The notes under the pieces: model-generated
What the model was told of the DNA's origin: nothing
Databases searched by the model: none
What the model saw: the letters and a program-made list of their open reading frames with translations, nothing else
Assembly: GCF_023657595.1 (NCBI RefSeq)
Contig: NZ_CP098323.1
Span: 1,016,001-1,080,000, forward strand
DNA length: 64,000 bases
Reading direction: 5' to 3'
Source: Cytobacillus firmus
Lineage (GTDB): Bacteria > Bacillota > Bacilli > Bacillales > Cytobacillaceae
Shown here: positions 44,458 through 52,851 of the stretch, piece by piece
Position numbering within the stretch: the stretch's first letter is position 1
How the letters are laid out: the number at the start of each line of letters is the position of its first letter
Made by a program: the position numbers and the translations under genes

Positions 44458-45360
44458 TTATTTTTTCATGCGGGGATCAAAAGCATCACGTAAGCCATCA
44501 CCAAAAATATTAAATCCAAGGACGAGGATGGAAATAGCGAGACCAGGGAACAGGGCAATATACGGTGCAGAGAATAAGAAATCCCTCCCGCTGCTGAGCA
44601 TGGTTCCCCATTCAGGTGAAGGCGGCTGTGCCCCAAGTCCAAGAAATGATAATCCAGCTGCTGACAGAATGGCAGTAGCTAAACGCAGAGTCCCTTGAAC
44701 AATAATAGGTGATAGAATGTTCGGGAAAATATGCTTGAAAATAATGACAAAATCAGAGGCACCAAGCGATCGGATTGCATCAATATACTCAAGGCGCTTT
44801 ACTTCTAAAGTAGATCCGCGGACAATCCTGGCAAATAAAGGTACAGAAAAAGCCCCTACTGCTATGGTCACATTAATCAGACTTGGACCCAATGCTGCAA
44901 TAATGGCCAGGGCAAGAAGAATTCCTGGGAATGCGAGCATAACATCCATCATCCTCATGATAATGGTGTCAACCCATTTGCCATAAAACCCGGCCACAAG
45001 GCCAAAAATAATTCCGAAAAATGCTCCGAATAACACAGCAGCAAAGCCGACCCCCATTGATAGCCTGGAACCATAAAGAATCCGGCTTAAAATATCTCTT
45101 CCTTTATCATCTGTTCCCATCCAATGGTCTGCAGATGGTGGAGTCAGCTTATTTTCCAAATCAATTTCGTATGGGCTATATGGAGCCAGCAGCGGTGCAA
45201 ATGCCGCCATTAACAGATAAACAAAAATAATAATGGCCCCAGCCAGTGCAGCTTTATTTTGCATCAATATAGAAAGAAAATCTTTTATTCTAGACTCCTT
45301 AGTGCTGATCAATGTCTTTACAGCTATTTCCGGCTGCTCCGTTTTTACTTGAACTGTCAT
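44458..45360 (-). CDS. ABC importer permease, OppC/DppC-like
   Basis: The 300-residue protein has a cytoplasmic N-terminal tail, six membrane segments and the C-permease markers HWMGTDDKGRDILSRILYG and the EAA loop EYIDAIRSLGASD. It is the first gene of the importer operon, reading away from the second binding-protein gene. One set of permeases and ATPases serves two binding proteins. Confidence 0.9.
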   Translation of the reverse strand: MTVQVKTEQPEIAVKTLISTKESRIKDFLSILMQNKAALAGAIIIFVYLLMAAFAPLLAPYSPYEIDLENKLTPPSADHWMGTDDKGRDILSRILYGSRLSMGVGFAAVLFGAFFGIIFGLVAGFYGKWVDTIIMRMMDVMLAFPGILLALAIIAALGPSLINVTIAVGAFSVPLFARIVRGSTLEVKRLEYIDAIRSLGASDFVIIFKHIFPNILSPIIVQGTLRLATAILSAAGLSFLGLGAQPPSPEWGTMLSSGRDFLFSAPYIALFPGLAISILVLGFNIFGDGLRDAFDPRMKK

Positions 45361-45438
45361 CTTATTTCCCCCCTAATAGATTTTTTTACTAGTACTAAAA
45401 TGTAAATCGATATTCCTCCTTTCAAAAGAAAGAGTGAA

Positions 45439-45453
45439 TTGCAAACGTTTAGT
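45439..45453. promoter_or_regulatory. Candidate cre site in the divergent importer/binding-protein region
   Basis: TTGCAAACGTTTAGT matches the CcpA cre consensus except at one position. It lies in the 280-base gap between divergent operons, so carbon repression of both is possible. The minus strand also has AAAGGAGGAATATCG near 45416 with no matching start codon. Confidence 0.4.
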
Positions 45454-45521
45454 TAAAATTATCAAAATTACCTGTAAAGTAAATATTTTTTAAAACAGTT
45501 GTCAAAATATTTAAAAATAAG

Positions 45522-45563
45522 GTAAATATTCTGTAAATATCTGAATGCATCATCTTCTATAAT
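45522..45563 (+). promoter_or_regulatory. Candidate promoter of the second binding-protein gene
   Basis: GTAAATAT is repeated at 45522 and 45533, 11 bp apart, followed by TATAAT at 45558-45563. The repeats lie where an activator would bind near the -35 region. These repeats differ from those at 31478 and 34508. Confidence 0.35.
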
Positions 45564-45640
45564 GCAGATAAGCATTTACGGAGGGACGGTGAACATTGAC
45601 TTTACTATCGGAATTATTTATTAAAAAAGGGGAGAGAAAA

Positions 45641-47218
45641 ATGGAGAAAGATAGAAAGCACTTTCGAAAGGGAATGCTAATGATTTTCCTATGCTTAATG
45701 ATGCTGCTGTCAACAGCATGTTCTACACAAACAAAAAAAGAGCAGGCAGCTGGCAATGAATCCGAGGGTAAAAAGGATGGCGGCACCTTAACAGTTGTCC
45801 GTTTATCAGATGCAACAAAATTAGATCCTCACTTTATAACAGATATACCTTCAGCAAATATAATTTATCAAAAAGTATATGAAACTTTAGTGGAACCAGA
45901 TAAAGATATGAACATTCAGCCGCTGCTGGCAACAGAATGGAATGTCATTGATGATACGACCTGGGAGTTTAAACTAAAAGAAGGCGTAACCTTTCATGAC
46001 GGTACACCGTTTAACGCTGAGGCTGTGAAGGCCACATTTGACCGTTTACTGGATCCAAACACCGGGTCTCCTCAGCGTGAGAAATTCGCGATGATTAATG
46101 AAGTAAAAGTAATTGATGAGTACAAAATACAATTATTGCTTGATTATCCATATGCTCCGCTGCTTTCTATTCTTGCAAGCAGCGAAGGAAGCATCATGAG
46201 TCCAAAGGCGCTGGCCGAAAACCAGGAGACGCTTGCAGAGAAACCTGTTGGTACAGGCCCGTTTGTTTTTAAAGAATGGAAGACTGGACAGGAAATTTCC
46301 TTGGAGAAAAATGAAAACTATTGGGGAGAACAGCCAAGTATTGATGAGGTTGTTTTTAAGGTTGTTCCTGAAGACGCGACTCGGCTGGCTATGATTGAAA
46401 CTGGGGAAGCACATATTAATGATCAGGTGCCTGTTACAGAAATTGAGAGAATTGAGGCTTCTGAATCAATGGGACTTCTCCGTGCTGAGGGGCTTGCAGT
46501 TGAATACATCGGATTTAACACCAAGAAAAAGCCATTGGATGATGTTAAAGTCCGCAAAGCAATCAGCCATGCCGTTGAGAGAGAAGCAATCATTAAAGGG
46601 GTTTACAACAATGTGGGGACACTTGCTAATGCTGCGATGAGTCCAAAAGTGTTTGGCCACAGTGAAAATGTTAAGCCTTATGATTATGATTTAAATGAAG
46701 CAAAGAAATTGCTAAAAGAAGCAGGATATGAAAACGGGCTTAAGCTTAAGTTACTGACAAGTGATAGAAAAGAACGCATCAATATGGCTGAAGTTATTCA
46801 ATCGCAATTAAAGGGAATTGGCGTTGAGGTAGATATTCAGGTAATGGAATATGGTGCATATATCGATACAATCGATAAATCTGAGCATGATTTGTTTATC
46901 GGGGGATGGGGAAATGCCACTGGAGATGGAGATTATAACCAGTATAATCTATTCCATACGGCATCACAGGGACCTCCCGGAAACCATTTCTATTACAGCA
47001 ACCCTGAGGTAGACAAAATCATTGAAGAAGCACGCAGAGAGACTGACGAAGCAAAGCGGAAGGATCTTTATGAGAAAGTGATGCAAATGGAATTAGAGGA
47101 TGCGGTCTATATACCAATCCGAAACTATGAACATATGGCTGCGCACAGCAAAAACGTAAGCGGCTTTTGGCTCAATGCTGCCAATTATTTAATGATTGAT
47201 GAAGCAGTCATTAAATAA
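45641..47218 (+). CDS. ABC transporter substrate-binding lipoprotein, family 5, paralogue 2
   Basis: The protein is a close paralogue of the product of 31582-33147, with the same blocks (RLSDATKLDPHF, VTFHDGTPFNAEAVKATF, PVGTGPFVFKEW) and lipobox STAC (Cys27). ATG 45641 follows GGGGAGAG; a TTG at 45596 with GGAGGG upstream is also possible but would hide the signal peptide. It reads divergently from the importer operon and very likely supplies it. Two binding proteins imply two related ligands. Confidence 0.88.
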   Translation: MEKDRKHFRKGMLMIFLCLMMLLSTACSTQTKKEQAAGNESEGKKDGGTLTVVRLSDATKLDPHFITDIPSANIIYQKVYETLVEPDKDMNIQPLLATEWNVIDDTTWEFKLKEGVTFHDGTPFNAEAVKATFDRLLDPNTGSPQREKFAMINEVKVIDEYKIQLLLDYPYAPLLSILASSEGSIMSPKALAENQETLAEKPVGTGPFVFKEWKTGQEISLEKNENYWGEQPSIDEVVFKVVPEDATRLAMIETGEAHINDQVPVTEIERIEASESMGLLRAEGLAVEYIGFNTKKKPLDDVKVRKAISHAVEREAIIKGVYNNVGTLANAAMSPKVFGHSENVKPYDYDLNEAKKLLKEAGYENGLKLKLLTSDRKERINMAEVIQSQLKGIGVEVDIQVMEYGAYIDTIDKSEHDLFIGGWGNATGDGDYNQYNLFHTASQGPPGNHFYYSNPEVDKIIEEARRETDEAKRKDLYEKVMQMELEDAVYIPIRNYEHMAAHSKNVSGFWLNAANYLMIDEAVIK

Positions 47219-47239
47219 ATAGAAGTTAAAGAGTGAAAC

Positions 47240-47272
47240 GGAAAAGTACTTTTGAAGCAAAAGTACTTTTCC
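47240..47272 (+). other. Perfect 14-bp intercistronic hairpin
   Basis: GGAAAAGTACTTTT pairs exactly with AAAAGTACTTTTCC around GAAGC. It follows the second binding-protein gene, as the hairpin at 33153 follows the first, and may stabilise that message or act as a partial terminator. Confidence 0.7.
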
Positions 47273-47301
47273 TTCATCTTCAATACTAAGGGGGAATCAG
47301 A

Positions 47302-48540
47302 ATGACAGCTCAATGGATCACAAATGTTCGGCTGGAAACAGGATTCATCAGCGAAAATGAACAAATTACAGGCACAAGCACAGAAATTTGCCACTTGAAA
47401 ATCGAAGATGGGAAAATTGCAGAAATTTCACAGCTTGCCCCAGATTCTAATGAAAGCCAGCTTGATGCAAAACAGAAGCTTCTGCTTCCTTCTTTAAGAG
47501 ATATGCACATTCATATTGACAAAACCTATTATGGCGGGCCCTGGAAAGCCTGTACACCGATCACGAATGGCATTTTCACTAGATTAGAAGAGGAAAAGGA
47601 GCTATTGCCAAAGCTTCTCCCAACCGCACAAGAACGTGCTGAGAAAATGATAGAGCTGTATTTAAAAAATGGCCATACCCACATTCGCACACATTGTAAT
47701 GTTGACCCTGTAATAGGCCTGAAAAACTTGGAAGCTACTGTCAATGCACTAAAGAAATATGAAGATGTCCTTACATATGACATTGTTGCGTTTCCGCAGC
47801 ATGGACTGCTGAGAAGCGGTTCTGTCCAGTTAATTCGGGATGCTATGAAAAATGGTGCCACGTTAGTAGGCGGGGTTGATCCAGCTACCGTGGACAGAAA
47901 CATTGAAAAGTCCCTGCACACCATATTTGAAATCGCAGCAGAGCATAATAAGGGAGTCGATATCCATCTTCATGATCCTAACTCATTGGGAGCTTTTACA
48001 TTCGAGAGAATGGCAGATTATACAAAAGAAGCAGGCATGGCAGGAAGAGCAACCATTAGCCATGGAATTGCTTTAGCTGACTTGTCCGAAGATGCATTGG
48101 CTGGGATGGCGGCAATATTGAAAGAGCAGGAAATTGACGTGACCACTACCATTCCAATTAATCGTACCACTATTCCGGTTCCTGCCCTTGATCGTTATGG
48201 TATTCCCGTTTCAGTCGGCCATGACAGCATCACCGATCACTGGTCCCCGTTCGGAACAGGAAACACCATACAGAAACTGGGGACACTTGCGGAAAGGTTC
48301 CGAATGATTGATGAATATTCTTTATCATCAGTCTTGAAGTTTGCAACTGGCGGGATTACTCCTCTGAATAAAGCTGGTGAAAGGGTTTGGCCAAAAGTAG
48401 GCGATGATGCAACGATGATGCTTGTTGATGCGGCATGTTCAGCAGAGGCAATTGCAAGACGAGCACCGGTTGAGGCATTATTTTTCAAGGGCAGGAAGGT
48501 TGAAAGCAAACGAAGTGAGAAAAACCTGATAAATTCATAG
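47302..48540 (+). CDS. Cytosine deaminase-like amidohydrolase, paralogue 2
   Basis: The 412-residue enzyme has MHIHIDKT (His69, His71), THIRTHCNVDP, VAFPQHGLLRSG, DIHLHDPNS, ISHGIAL and late Asp in VGHDSITDHWSP. Ligand positions match the CodA/AtzC branch. It follows the second binding-protein gene with an AAGGGGGAATCAG ribosome site and precedes paralogue 3 by 26 bases. The variable residues around the late Asp differ among the three paralogues, suggesting different substrates. Confidence 0.82.
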   Translation: MTAQWITNVRLETGFISENEQITGTSTEICHLKIEDGKIAEISQLAPDSNESQLDAKQKLLLPSLRDMHIHIDKTYYGGPWKACTPITNGIFTRLEEEKELLPKLLPTAQERAEKMIELYLKNGHTHIRTHCNVDPVIGLKNLEATVNALKKYEDVLTYDIVAFPQHGLLRSGSVQLIRDAMKNGATLVGGVDPATVDRNIEKSLHTIFEIAAEHNKGVDIHLHDPNSLGAFTFERMADYTKEAGMAGRATISHGIALADLSEDALAGMAAILKEQEIDVTTTIPINRTTIPVPALDRYGIPVSVGHDSITDHWSPFGTGNTIQKLGTLAERFRMIDEYSLSSVLKFATGGITPLNKAGERVWPKVGDDATMMLVDAACSAEAIARRAPVEALFFKGRKVESKRSEKNLINS

Positions 48541-48566
48541 CTTAAGAGCAAAAAGGAGGATATACA

Positions 48567-49790
48567 GTGTCAACTTCCCATTGGTTAACAAATATAAAGC
48601 TTGAAACAGGATATCTTCAGGATGACAAGGGAGCTTATACCACAACAACAGAACTCTTTCATTTAAAAATTGAAGATGGAAAAATCATAGAAAAACAGGG
48701 CAGCACTTATAAAATTTCCGATAATGAAAAAAAGGTGGACGGAAGAGGATTTCTGGCACTGCCATCTTTTAAAGAAATGCACAACCATCTTGATAAGACC
48801 TATCTATCTCTTGATTGGAAGGCATGCAGGCCGGTCAAAAACTTAGAGGAACGTTTACGGTATGAAGCAATGGAGCTTGAGGAATTGGCGCCTACAGCCA
48901 AACAGCGGGCAAGCAAAATGATTGAGCTTCTCCTTTCTAAGGGGTCAACTCATATTCGTACCCATGTTAATATTGATCCTTATATTGGCTTAAAGAACCT
49001 GGAGGGCGTAAGAGAAGCTCTAGAAGACTATTCCGACAAACTGACATACGAAATTGTAGCTTTCCCTCAACACGGTCTTTTAAGGGAACATGTAATTCCT
49101 CTCATGAAAGAAGCGATGAGATCTGGCGCCAGCATTGTAGGCGGTCTTGATCCTGCAGGAATTGACCGCAACATTGAAAAGTCACTTTATGAAGTTATGA
49201 ATCTGAGTACAGAATTTGATGCAGATATAGATATCCATTTACATGATGGCGGACATGCTGGATTATATACTATTGATAAATTTGCTGAAATGATAGAAGA
49301 AGCCAAGTGGCACAATCGTGCTGCTGTAAGCCATGCATTTTGTTTAGGGGAAGTACCAGTGCCGCAAGCAGAAGAAATGGCGGAAAGATTGAATGGGCTT
49401 GGAATGTCGATCATGTCCACTATTCCTATAACAAAATCTCTTCCGCCAATTGAACTCTTGGACAGGAAAGGTGTAAATGTTTTTCTGGGCTGTGATGGGT
49501 TCTATGATTCCTGGGGACCTTTCGGGAATGGAGATCTGCTGGAAAAAGTAACGAGATATGGTGAACTTTATCGCAAGAGCGATGAAGTTTCTCTGGCACA
49601 ATCATTAAAATGGGCCACTGGGGGTCCTGTTCCATTAAACAAGGATGGAGAGATGAGTTGGCCGCTTGAGGGAGAAGAAGCAAACTTGGTGCTAGTCAAT
49701 GCTTCGTGTTCGGCAGAAGCTGTTGCGAGAACACCTGAAAGAGAAGCGGTCATTTTTAGAGGGAAAGTGGTCGCAGGGCAGCTGACATAG
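48567..49790 (+). CDS. Cytosine deaminase-like amidohydrolase, paralogue 3
   Basis: The 407-residue enzyme has MHNHLDKT (His72, His74), THIRTHVNIDP, VAFPQHGLLREH, DIHLHDGGH, VSHAFCLG and the late Asp in LGCDGFYDSWGP. It differs from paralogues 1 and 2 at RSG (REH here) and VDPAT (LDPAG here). The start follows AAAAAGGAGGATATACA. It is the last catabolic gene of the island. Confidence 0.82.
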   Translation: MSTSHWLTNIKLETGYLQDDKGAYTTTTELFHLKIEDGKIIEKQGSTYKISDNEKKVDGRGFLALPSFKEMHNHLDKTYLSLDWKACRPVKNLEERLRYEAMELEELAPTAKQRASKMIELLLSKGSTHIRTHVNIDPYIGLKNLEGVREALEDYSDKLTYEIVAFPQHGLLREHVIPLMKEAMRSGASIVGGLDPAGIDRNIEKSLYEVMNLSTEFDADIDIHLHDGGHAGLYTIDKFAEMIEEAKWHNRAAVSHAFCLGEVPVPQAEEMAERLNGLGMSIMSTIPITKSLPPIELLDRKGVNVFLGCDGFYDSWGPFGNGDLLEKVTRYGELYRKSDEVSLAQSLKWATGGPVPLNKDGEMSWPLEGEEANLVLVNASCSAEAVARTPEREAVIFRGKVVAGQLT

Positions 49791-49830
49791 AGCGTTTCTG
49801 GTATAAATACCATATTTTACGGAGGATCAT

Positions 49831-50439
49831 ATGTTAAAAATGGATGATAGCCTTGTGTTATTCGCAGCAGCAGAAAATGGTGACCTTGAATGTTTGAAAG
49901 CCTGTATAGAGAGCGGCATTAATATTAATCTGCGAGATAAGAAAAAACGAACGGCCATTTTGATTGCTTCAATAAATAAGCATTATGATTTGGTTCAATT
50001 TCTGGCGGAGTCCGGAGCAGACATTAATCTTCAAGATCAAACCAGCTTAAACCCCTTTTTATATGGATGCATTCATGGAGATTTGAAGTTAGTAAAAATG
50101 ATGATTAGCGCTGGGGCTGATATTAATCTTTTAACGAGATTTGGCGGAGTGGGTATTACTCCAGCCTGCGAAAAGGGACATTTAGAAGTAGTTCGGGAGC
50201 TTTTAACATCTACAGATATGAACGTAAATCATACCAATTATTGCGGATGGACACCTTTGATTGAAGCCATTGTTTTGAATGATGGAGGAGAAACCCAGCA
50301 GGCCATCATAAAGCTATTGCTTGAATACGGGGCCGATACAAGTCTAACAGACCAATATGGTGTGAAGCCGATTGAGCTTGCCAGAAGAAAAGGATACAAA
50401 GAAATAGAGGATATTTTATTTACCGCTGGTATAATGTAA
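49831..50439 (+). CDS. Ankyrin repeat protein
   Basis: The 202-residue protein is built of about five to six ankyrin repeats, with units such as LFAAAENGDLECLKACIESG, LLEYGADTSLTDQYGVKP and EVVRELLTSTDMNVNHTNYCGWTPL (in part). Such proteins bind other proteins; there is no signal peptide. The start follows GGAGGATCAT. It lies 40 bases after the last amidohydrolase and could be co-transcribed, but a functional link is not evident. Confidence 0.8.
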   Translation: MLKMDDSLVLFAAAENGDLECLKACIESGININLRDKKKRTAILIASINKHYDLVQFLAESGADINLQDQTSLNPFLYGCIHGDLKLVKMMISAGADINLLTRFGGVGITPACEKGHLEVVRELLTSTDMNVNHTNYCGWTPLIEAIVLNDGGETQQAIIKLLLEYGADTSLTDQYGVKPIELARRKGYKEIEDILFTAGIM

Positions 50440-50457
50440 TTGCATAGTTTTTAGGTA

Positions 50458-50500
50458 AGAAATCCCTTTCTGTTTTAATAGCGGAAAGGGATTTCTTTTG
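50458..50500 (+). terminator. Terminator of the island's last operon
   Basis: Perfect 13-bp stem AGAAATCCCTTTC/GAAAGGGATTTCT (50458-50470 with 50484-50496) and TTTT. Bases 50501-50701 hold no supported gene. Confidence 0.85.
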
Positions 50501-50701
50501 GTTTATATAGATGTCCCCGAAAGATTAAATCCCTGAGCAGCGGCAGCATGCAATGCAAGAGTATAGTAAGTACCCGCAAGAAAACTAAAGTTTAAAAGTT
50601 TTATTAAGCAGGGAAGATATAGGAAGGGATATTCAAATAATTCCGAAGACAGTATGTTAACATCAAGTATAAGGACATATTTAATTAAAGGAGGAAATGC
50701 G

Positions 50702-51046
50702 ATGAATACAGATATCCAAAAAGAAGAAAACCGGTTTTTTATGAATGATGAAGAAGGGAATATGATAGCAGAAATTACGTATATTCCAAGCGGTGATTCT
50801 GTCATAACCATAGACCATACATATGTAAGCGACTCCCTGCGCGGACAGGGAATTGCAGGAAAGCTTCTGGAAAGCGTCGTTCAGGAGGCACGCAGCAAGG
50901 GATATAAGATTGTGCCTGCCTGCTCATATGCCAAAGCTGTTTTTGACCGAAAGAGCGAATATCAGGATTTGCTGCAAACTAAAGGAGGTTTTCTGAATGG
51001 ACGCAAAAAGAATGAATGTAAATGGAACAGCCATTTCATACTATGA
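50702..51046 (+). CDS. GNAT-type N-acetyltransferase, small YjdJ-like class
   Basis: The 114-residue protein starts after AAAGGAGGAAATGCG. It has an acetyl-CoA-binding motif SLRGQGIAGKLLESVVQEA and the small-GNAT ending IVPACSYAKAVFDRKSEYQ. Typical members stop soon after this point; here the frame runs about 17 codons further and overlaps the next gene by 50 bases. The tail is therefore probably not conserved and the normal stop seems to have been lost. Confidence 0.78.
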   Translation: MNTDIQKEENRFFMNDEEGNMIAEITYIPSGDSVITIDHTYVSDSLRGQGIAGKLLESVVQEARSKGYKIVPACSYAKAVFDRKSEYQDLLQTKGGFLNGRKKNECKWNSHFIL

Positions 51047-51779
51047 TGAAGGCAAAGGGGAGCCGCTTGTATTGCTGCATGGATTTTGCGGCAGCAAAGA
51101 TTATTGGGCAAGGGTGATTCCATTATTGGCAGAGGACTTTCGCGTCATTGCGGCCGATCTTCCGGGGCATGGAGAGTCAGGACTGCCAGAGGGTGAACCC
51201 TCTATTGAAAAGATGGCAGAAGCAATCAAAGGGGCTATAGATGAGCTGGAACTTGATAAAGTATCTCTTTTCGGCCATTCATTGGGCGGCTATGTAACCC
51301 TTGCATTTGCGGAAGCCTATGAGGAAAAGCTGAAATCCTTTTCCCTTATCCATTCAACAGCCAGCCCGGATTCTGAAGAAGGGAAAAAAGGAAGGGATGT
51401 AGCAGCCGGTAAGATCGATAAAGAGGGTGTGGAATCTTTTATAGATGGACTGGTGCCGAAGCTTTTTGCACCAGGAGAGAAACATCCGGACGAAATTCAA
51501 GTTGCAAAAGAAATTGGCTATCGTACAAGTGCTGAAGGTGCAAAGGCTTCCTTGAAAGCGATGAAACAGCGTGAGGACCGCAGTCATGTTTTGAAAAGTA
51601 CAAAGCTGCCAGTATTAATTGTGGCTGGAGACCAAGACCAGATTGTTCCTCCGGAAAAATCATTTGCAGTTGAAGGATCTAACATCAAGCAGGTGACCAT
51701 TAATGGTGCTGGGCACATGAGCATGTACGAAGCACCGGAAGAACTTGCAGAGGCTATCCGCTTGTTTTTGAAAGAGTAA
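50997..51779 (+). CDS. Alpha/beta hydrolase
   Basis: The 260-residue hydrolase has the oxyanion HGFCGS, nucleophile elbow GHSLGGY (Ser), the acid in GDQDQIVP and the histidine in GAGHMSMYE. This is the general esterase/lipase fold; the substrate is unknown. Its AAAGGAGGTTTTCTG site lies inside the acetyltransferase reading frame, so the two genes are translationally coupled. Confidence 0.85.
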   Translation: MDAKRMNVNGTAISYYDEGKGEPLVLLHGFCGSKDYWARVIPLLAEDFRVIAADLPGHGESGLPEGEPSIEKMAEAIKGAIDELELDKVSLFGHSLGGYVTLAFAEAYEEKLKSFSLIHSTASPDSEEGKKGRDVAAGKIDKEGVESFIDGLVPKLFAPGEKHPDEIQVAKEIGYRTSAEGAKASLKAMKQREDRSHVLKSTKLPVLIVAGDQDQIVPPEKSFAVEGSNIKQVTINGAGHMSMYEAPEELAEAIRLFLKE

Positions 51780-51798
51780 GCAGTCTCTGTTTTGGAGC

Positions 51799-51890
51799 GC
51801 ACATAAAATTTTTTATCCGCACATAAATTTGTGTTATCCGCACACAAAAAATCTTATCCGCACATAAATTGGCGTTATGCGCACATAAAG
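51799..51890. repeat. Phased short-repeat array, GCACATAAA every 20-21 bp
   Basis: GCACATAAA (one copy GCACACAAA) starts at 51799, 51819, 51840, 51860 and 51881, with spacing 20, 21, 20 and 21. Most copies are preceded by TTATCC. Five units follow the hydrolase stop codon by 20 bases. The layout closely parallels the five-unit array at 10314-10407 though the sequence is different. Confidence 0.85.
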
Positions 51891-51937
51891 CTCTCACTGT
51901 GCCATCAAATTAATCATTTTTGCGATTGAAATATAGA

Positions 51938-51972
51938 AAAAAGCTCCTTTTCAAGCCGAAAAGGAGCTTTTG
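51938..51972. terminator. Bidirectional terminator
   Basis: Perfect 13-bp stem AAAAGCTCCTTTT/AAAAGGAGCTTTT (51939-51951 with 51959-51971), shared by convergent genes. Confidence 0.85.
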
Positions 51973-51973
51973 C

Positions 51974-52477
51974 TTATTTGAAAATAACTGAAATAATCTC
52001 GTCCGTCGTCATTCCGCTTTCTATTTCAAACGTGCCGGGACGCAGATCATTCTCAAGACCGCGTTTTTCTACATCTTTATAGAATTGGATGCCGCTTTCA
52101 ATTATATGCGCTTTTTCAAGCGCGTTCCCCACATCAATGCTGGTCATTCCCATTGATACGGTTAAAATAGTCCGGTAAACAACTTTTTCGCCGGTCTTGT
52201 CATCGGTTTTCTTTTCGGTTTTATCCTCTTTTTTCTCGCTGGACTTTGCGGCAGCAGCAAGCTGTTTGCTCCATTCGTCTTCTGTGTTGATGACGTAGCC
52301 TTTAGATGCCAGCAGGTCAATCATTTCTTCATCTGACAGCTTTTCCACTTTCTCTGCTTTATCCGATGGTTTTTCAGTGCTCTTGGCTTCAGAAGGTCCA
52401 AATAGATAGACACTTCCCGTCAAAATGGCAGCCGCTAAAAGGCCTGCTGCAAAACTGCGCAAGGAATTTGGTGTCAT
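51974..52477 (-). CDS. Membrane-anchored MltG-like N-terminal domain protein
   Basis: The 167-residue protein has one N-terminal membrane segment (residues 8-26), a charged Lys/Glu linker and a C-terminal LysM-like module (VSMGMTSIDVGNALEKAHII ... RPGTFEIESGMTTDEIISVIF) as found before the catalytic part of endolytic transglycosylase MltG/YceG. The catalytic domain is absent, so it may bind peptidoglycan or regulate MltG. It overlaps the stop of the SwrB-like gene by 4 bases. Confidence 0.72.
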   Translation of the reverse strand: MTPNSLRSFAAGLLAAAILTGSVYLFGPSEAKSTEKPSDKAEKVEKLSDEEMIDLLASKGYVINTEDEWSKQLAAAAKSSEKKEDKTEKKTDDKTGEKVVYRTILTVSMGMTSIDVGNALEKAHIIESGIQFYKDVEKRGLENDLRPGTFEIESGMTTDEIISVIFK

Positions 52478-52851
52478 TGGGCAACCATACTCCTTTCACC
52501 CTTGTTCGCTGAATAAGGCAAGAGCATCAGATCAACCTCGTTAGGCGTAAGCTGTTTTTTTAATGCAATGCTTTCATTGGAATATCCGCGTTTATGCATA
52601 TCCAGTACTTCGCGAAGCAGCAATCTTTCTTCTGATGGCCCGCTCATAGCTCCTGATTGCTTCGCCGTAATCTCTGCGTCCAATTCAATATTTCTGATTT
52701 GCTGCTGAAGCTCATGAATTTCATTTTTTAGTGTAAAAGTAACCTGATCAATTTGCTGCTCAATATTTGATTTTGACTGCGCCGTTTTTAAAAACGATAA
52801 AATGAGCAGCACGACTGCTGAACCAAATAATATGGCAATTACCCATCCCAT
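52474..52851 (-). CDS. SwrB/DUF6115-like membrane protein
   Basis: The 125-residue protein has an N-terminal membrane anchor (VIAILFGSAVVLLILSF), a coiled coil (residues 25-65) and a C-terminal helix-turn-helix-like stretch (LREVLDMHKRGYSNESIALKKQL), a layout like SwrB and DUF6115 proteins. Identity is tentative. It overlaps the MltG-like gene (ATGA-type), so the two are translationally coupled. Confidence 0.6.
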   Translation of the reverse strand: MGWVIAILFGSAVVLLILSFLKTAQSKSNIEQQIDQVTFTLKNEIHELQQQIRNIELDAEITAKQSGAMSGPSEERLLLREVLDMHKRGYSNESIALKKQLTPNEVDLMLLPYSANKGERSMVAQ

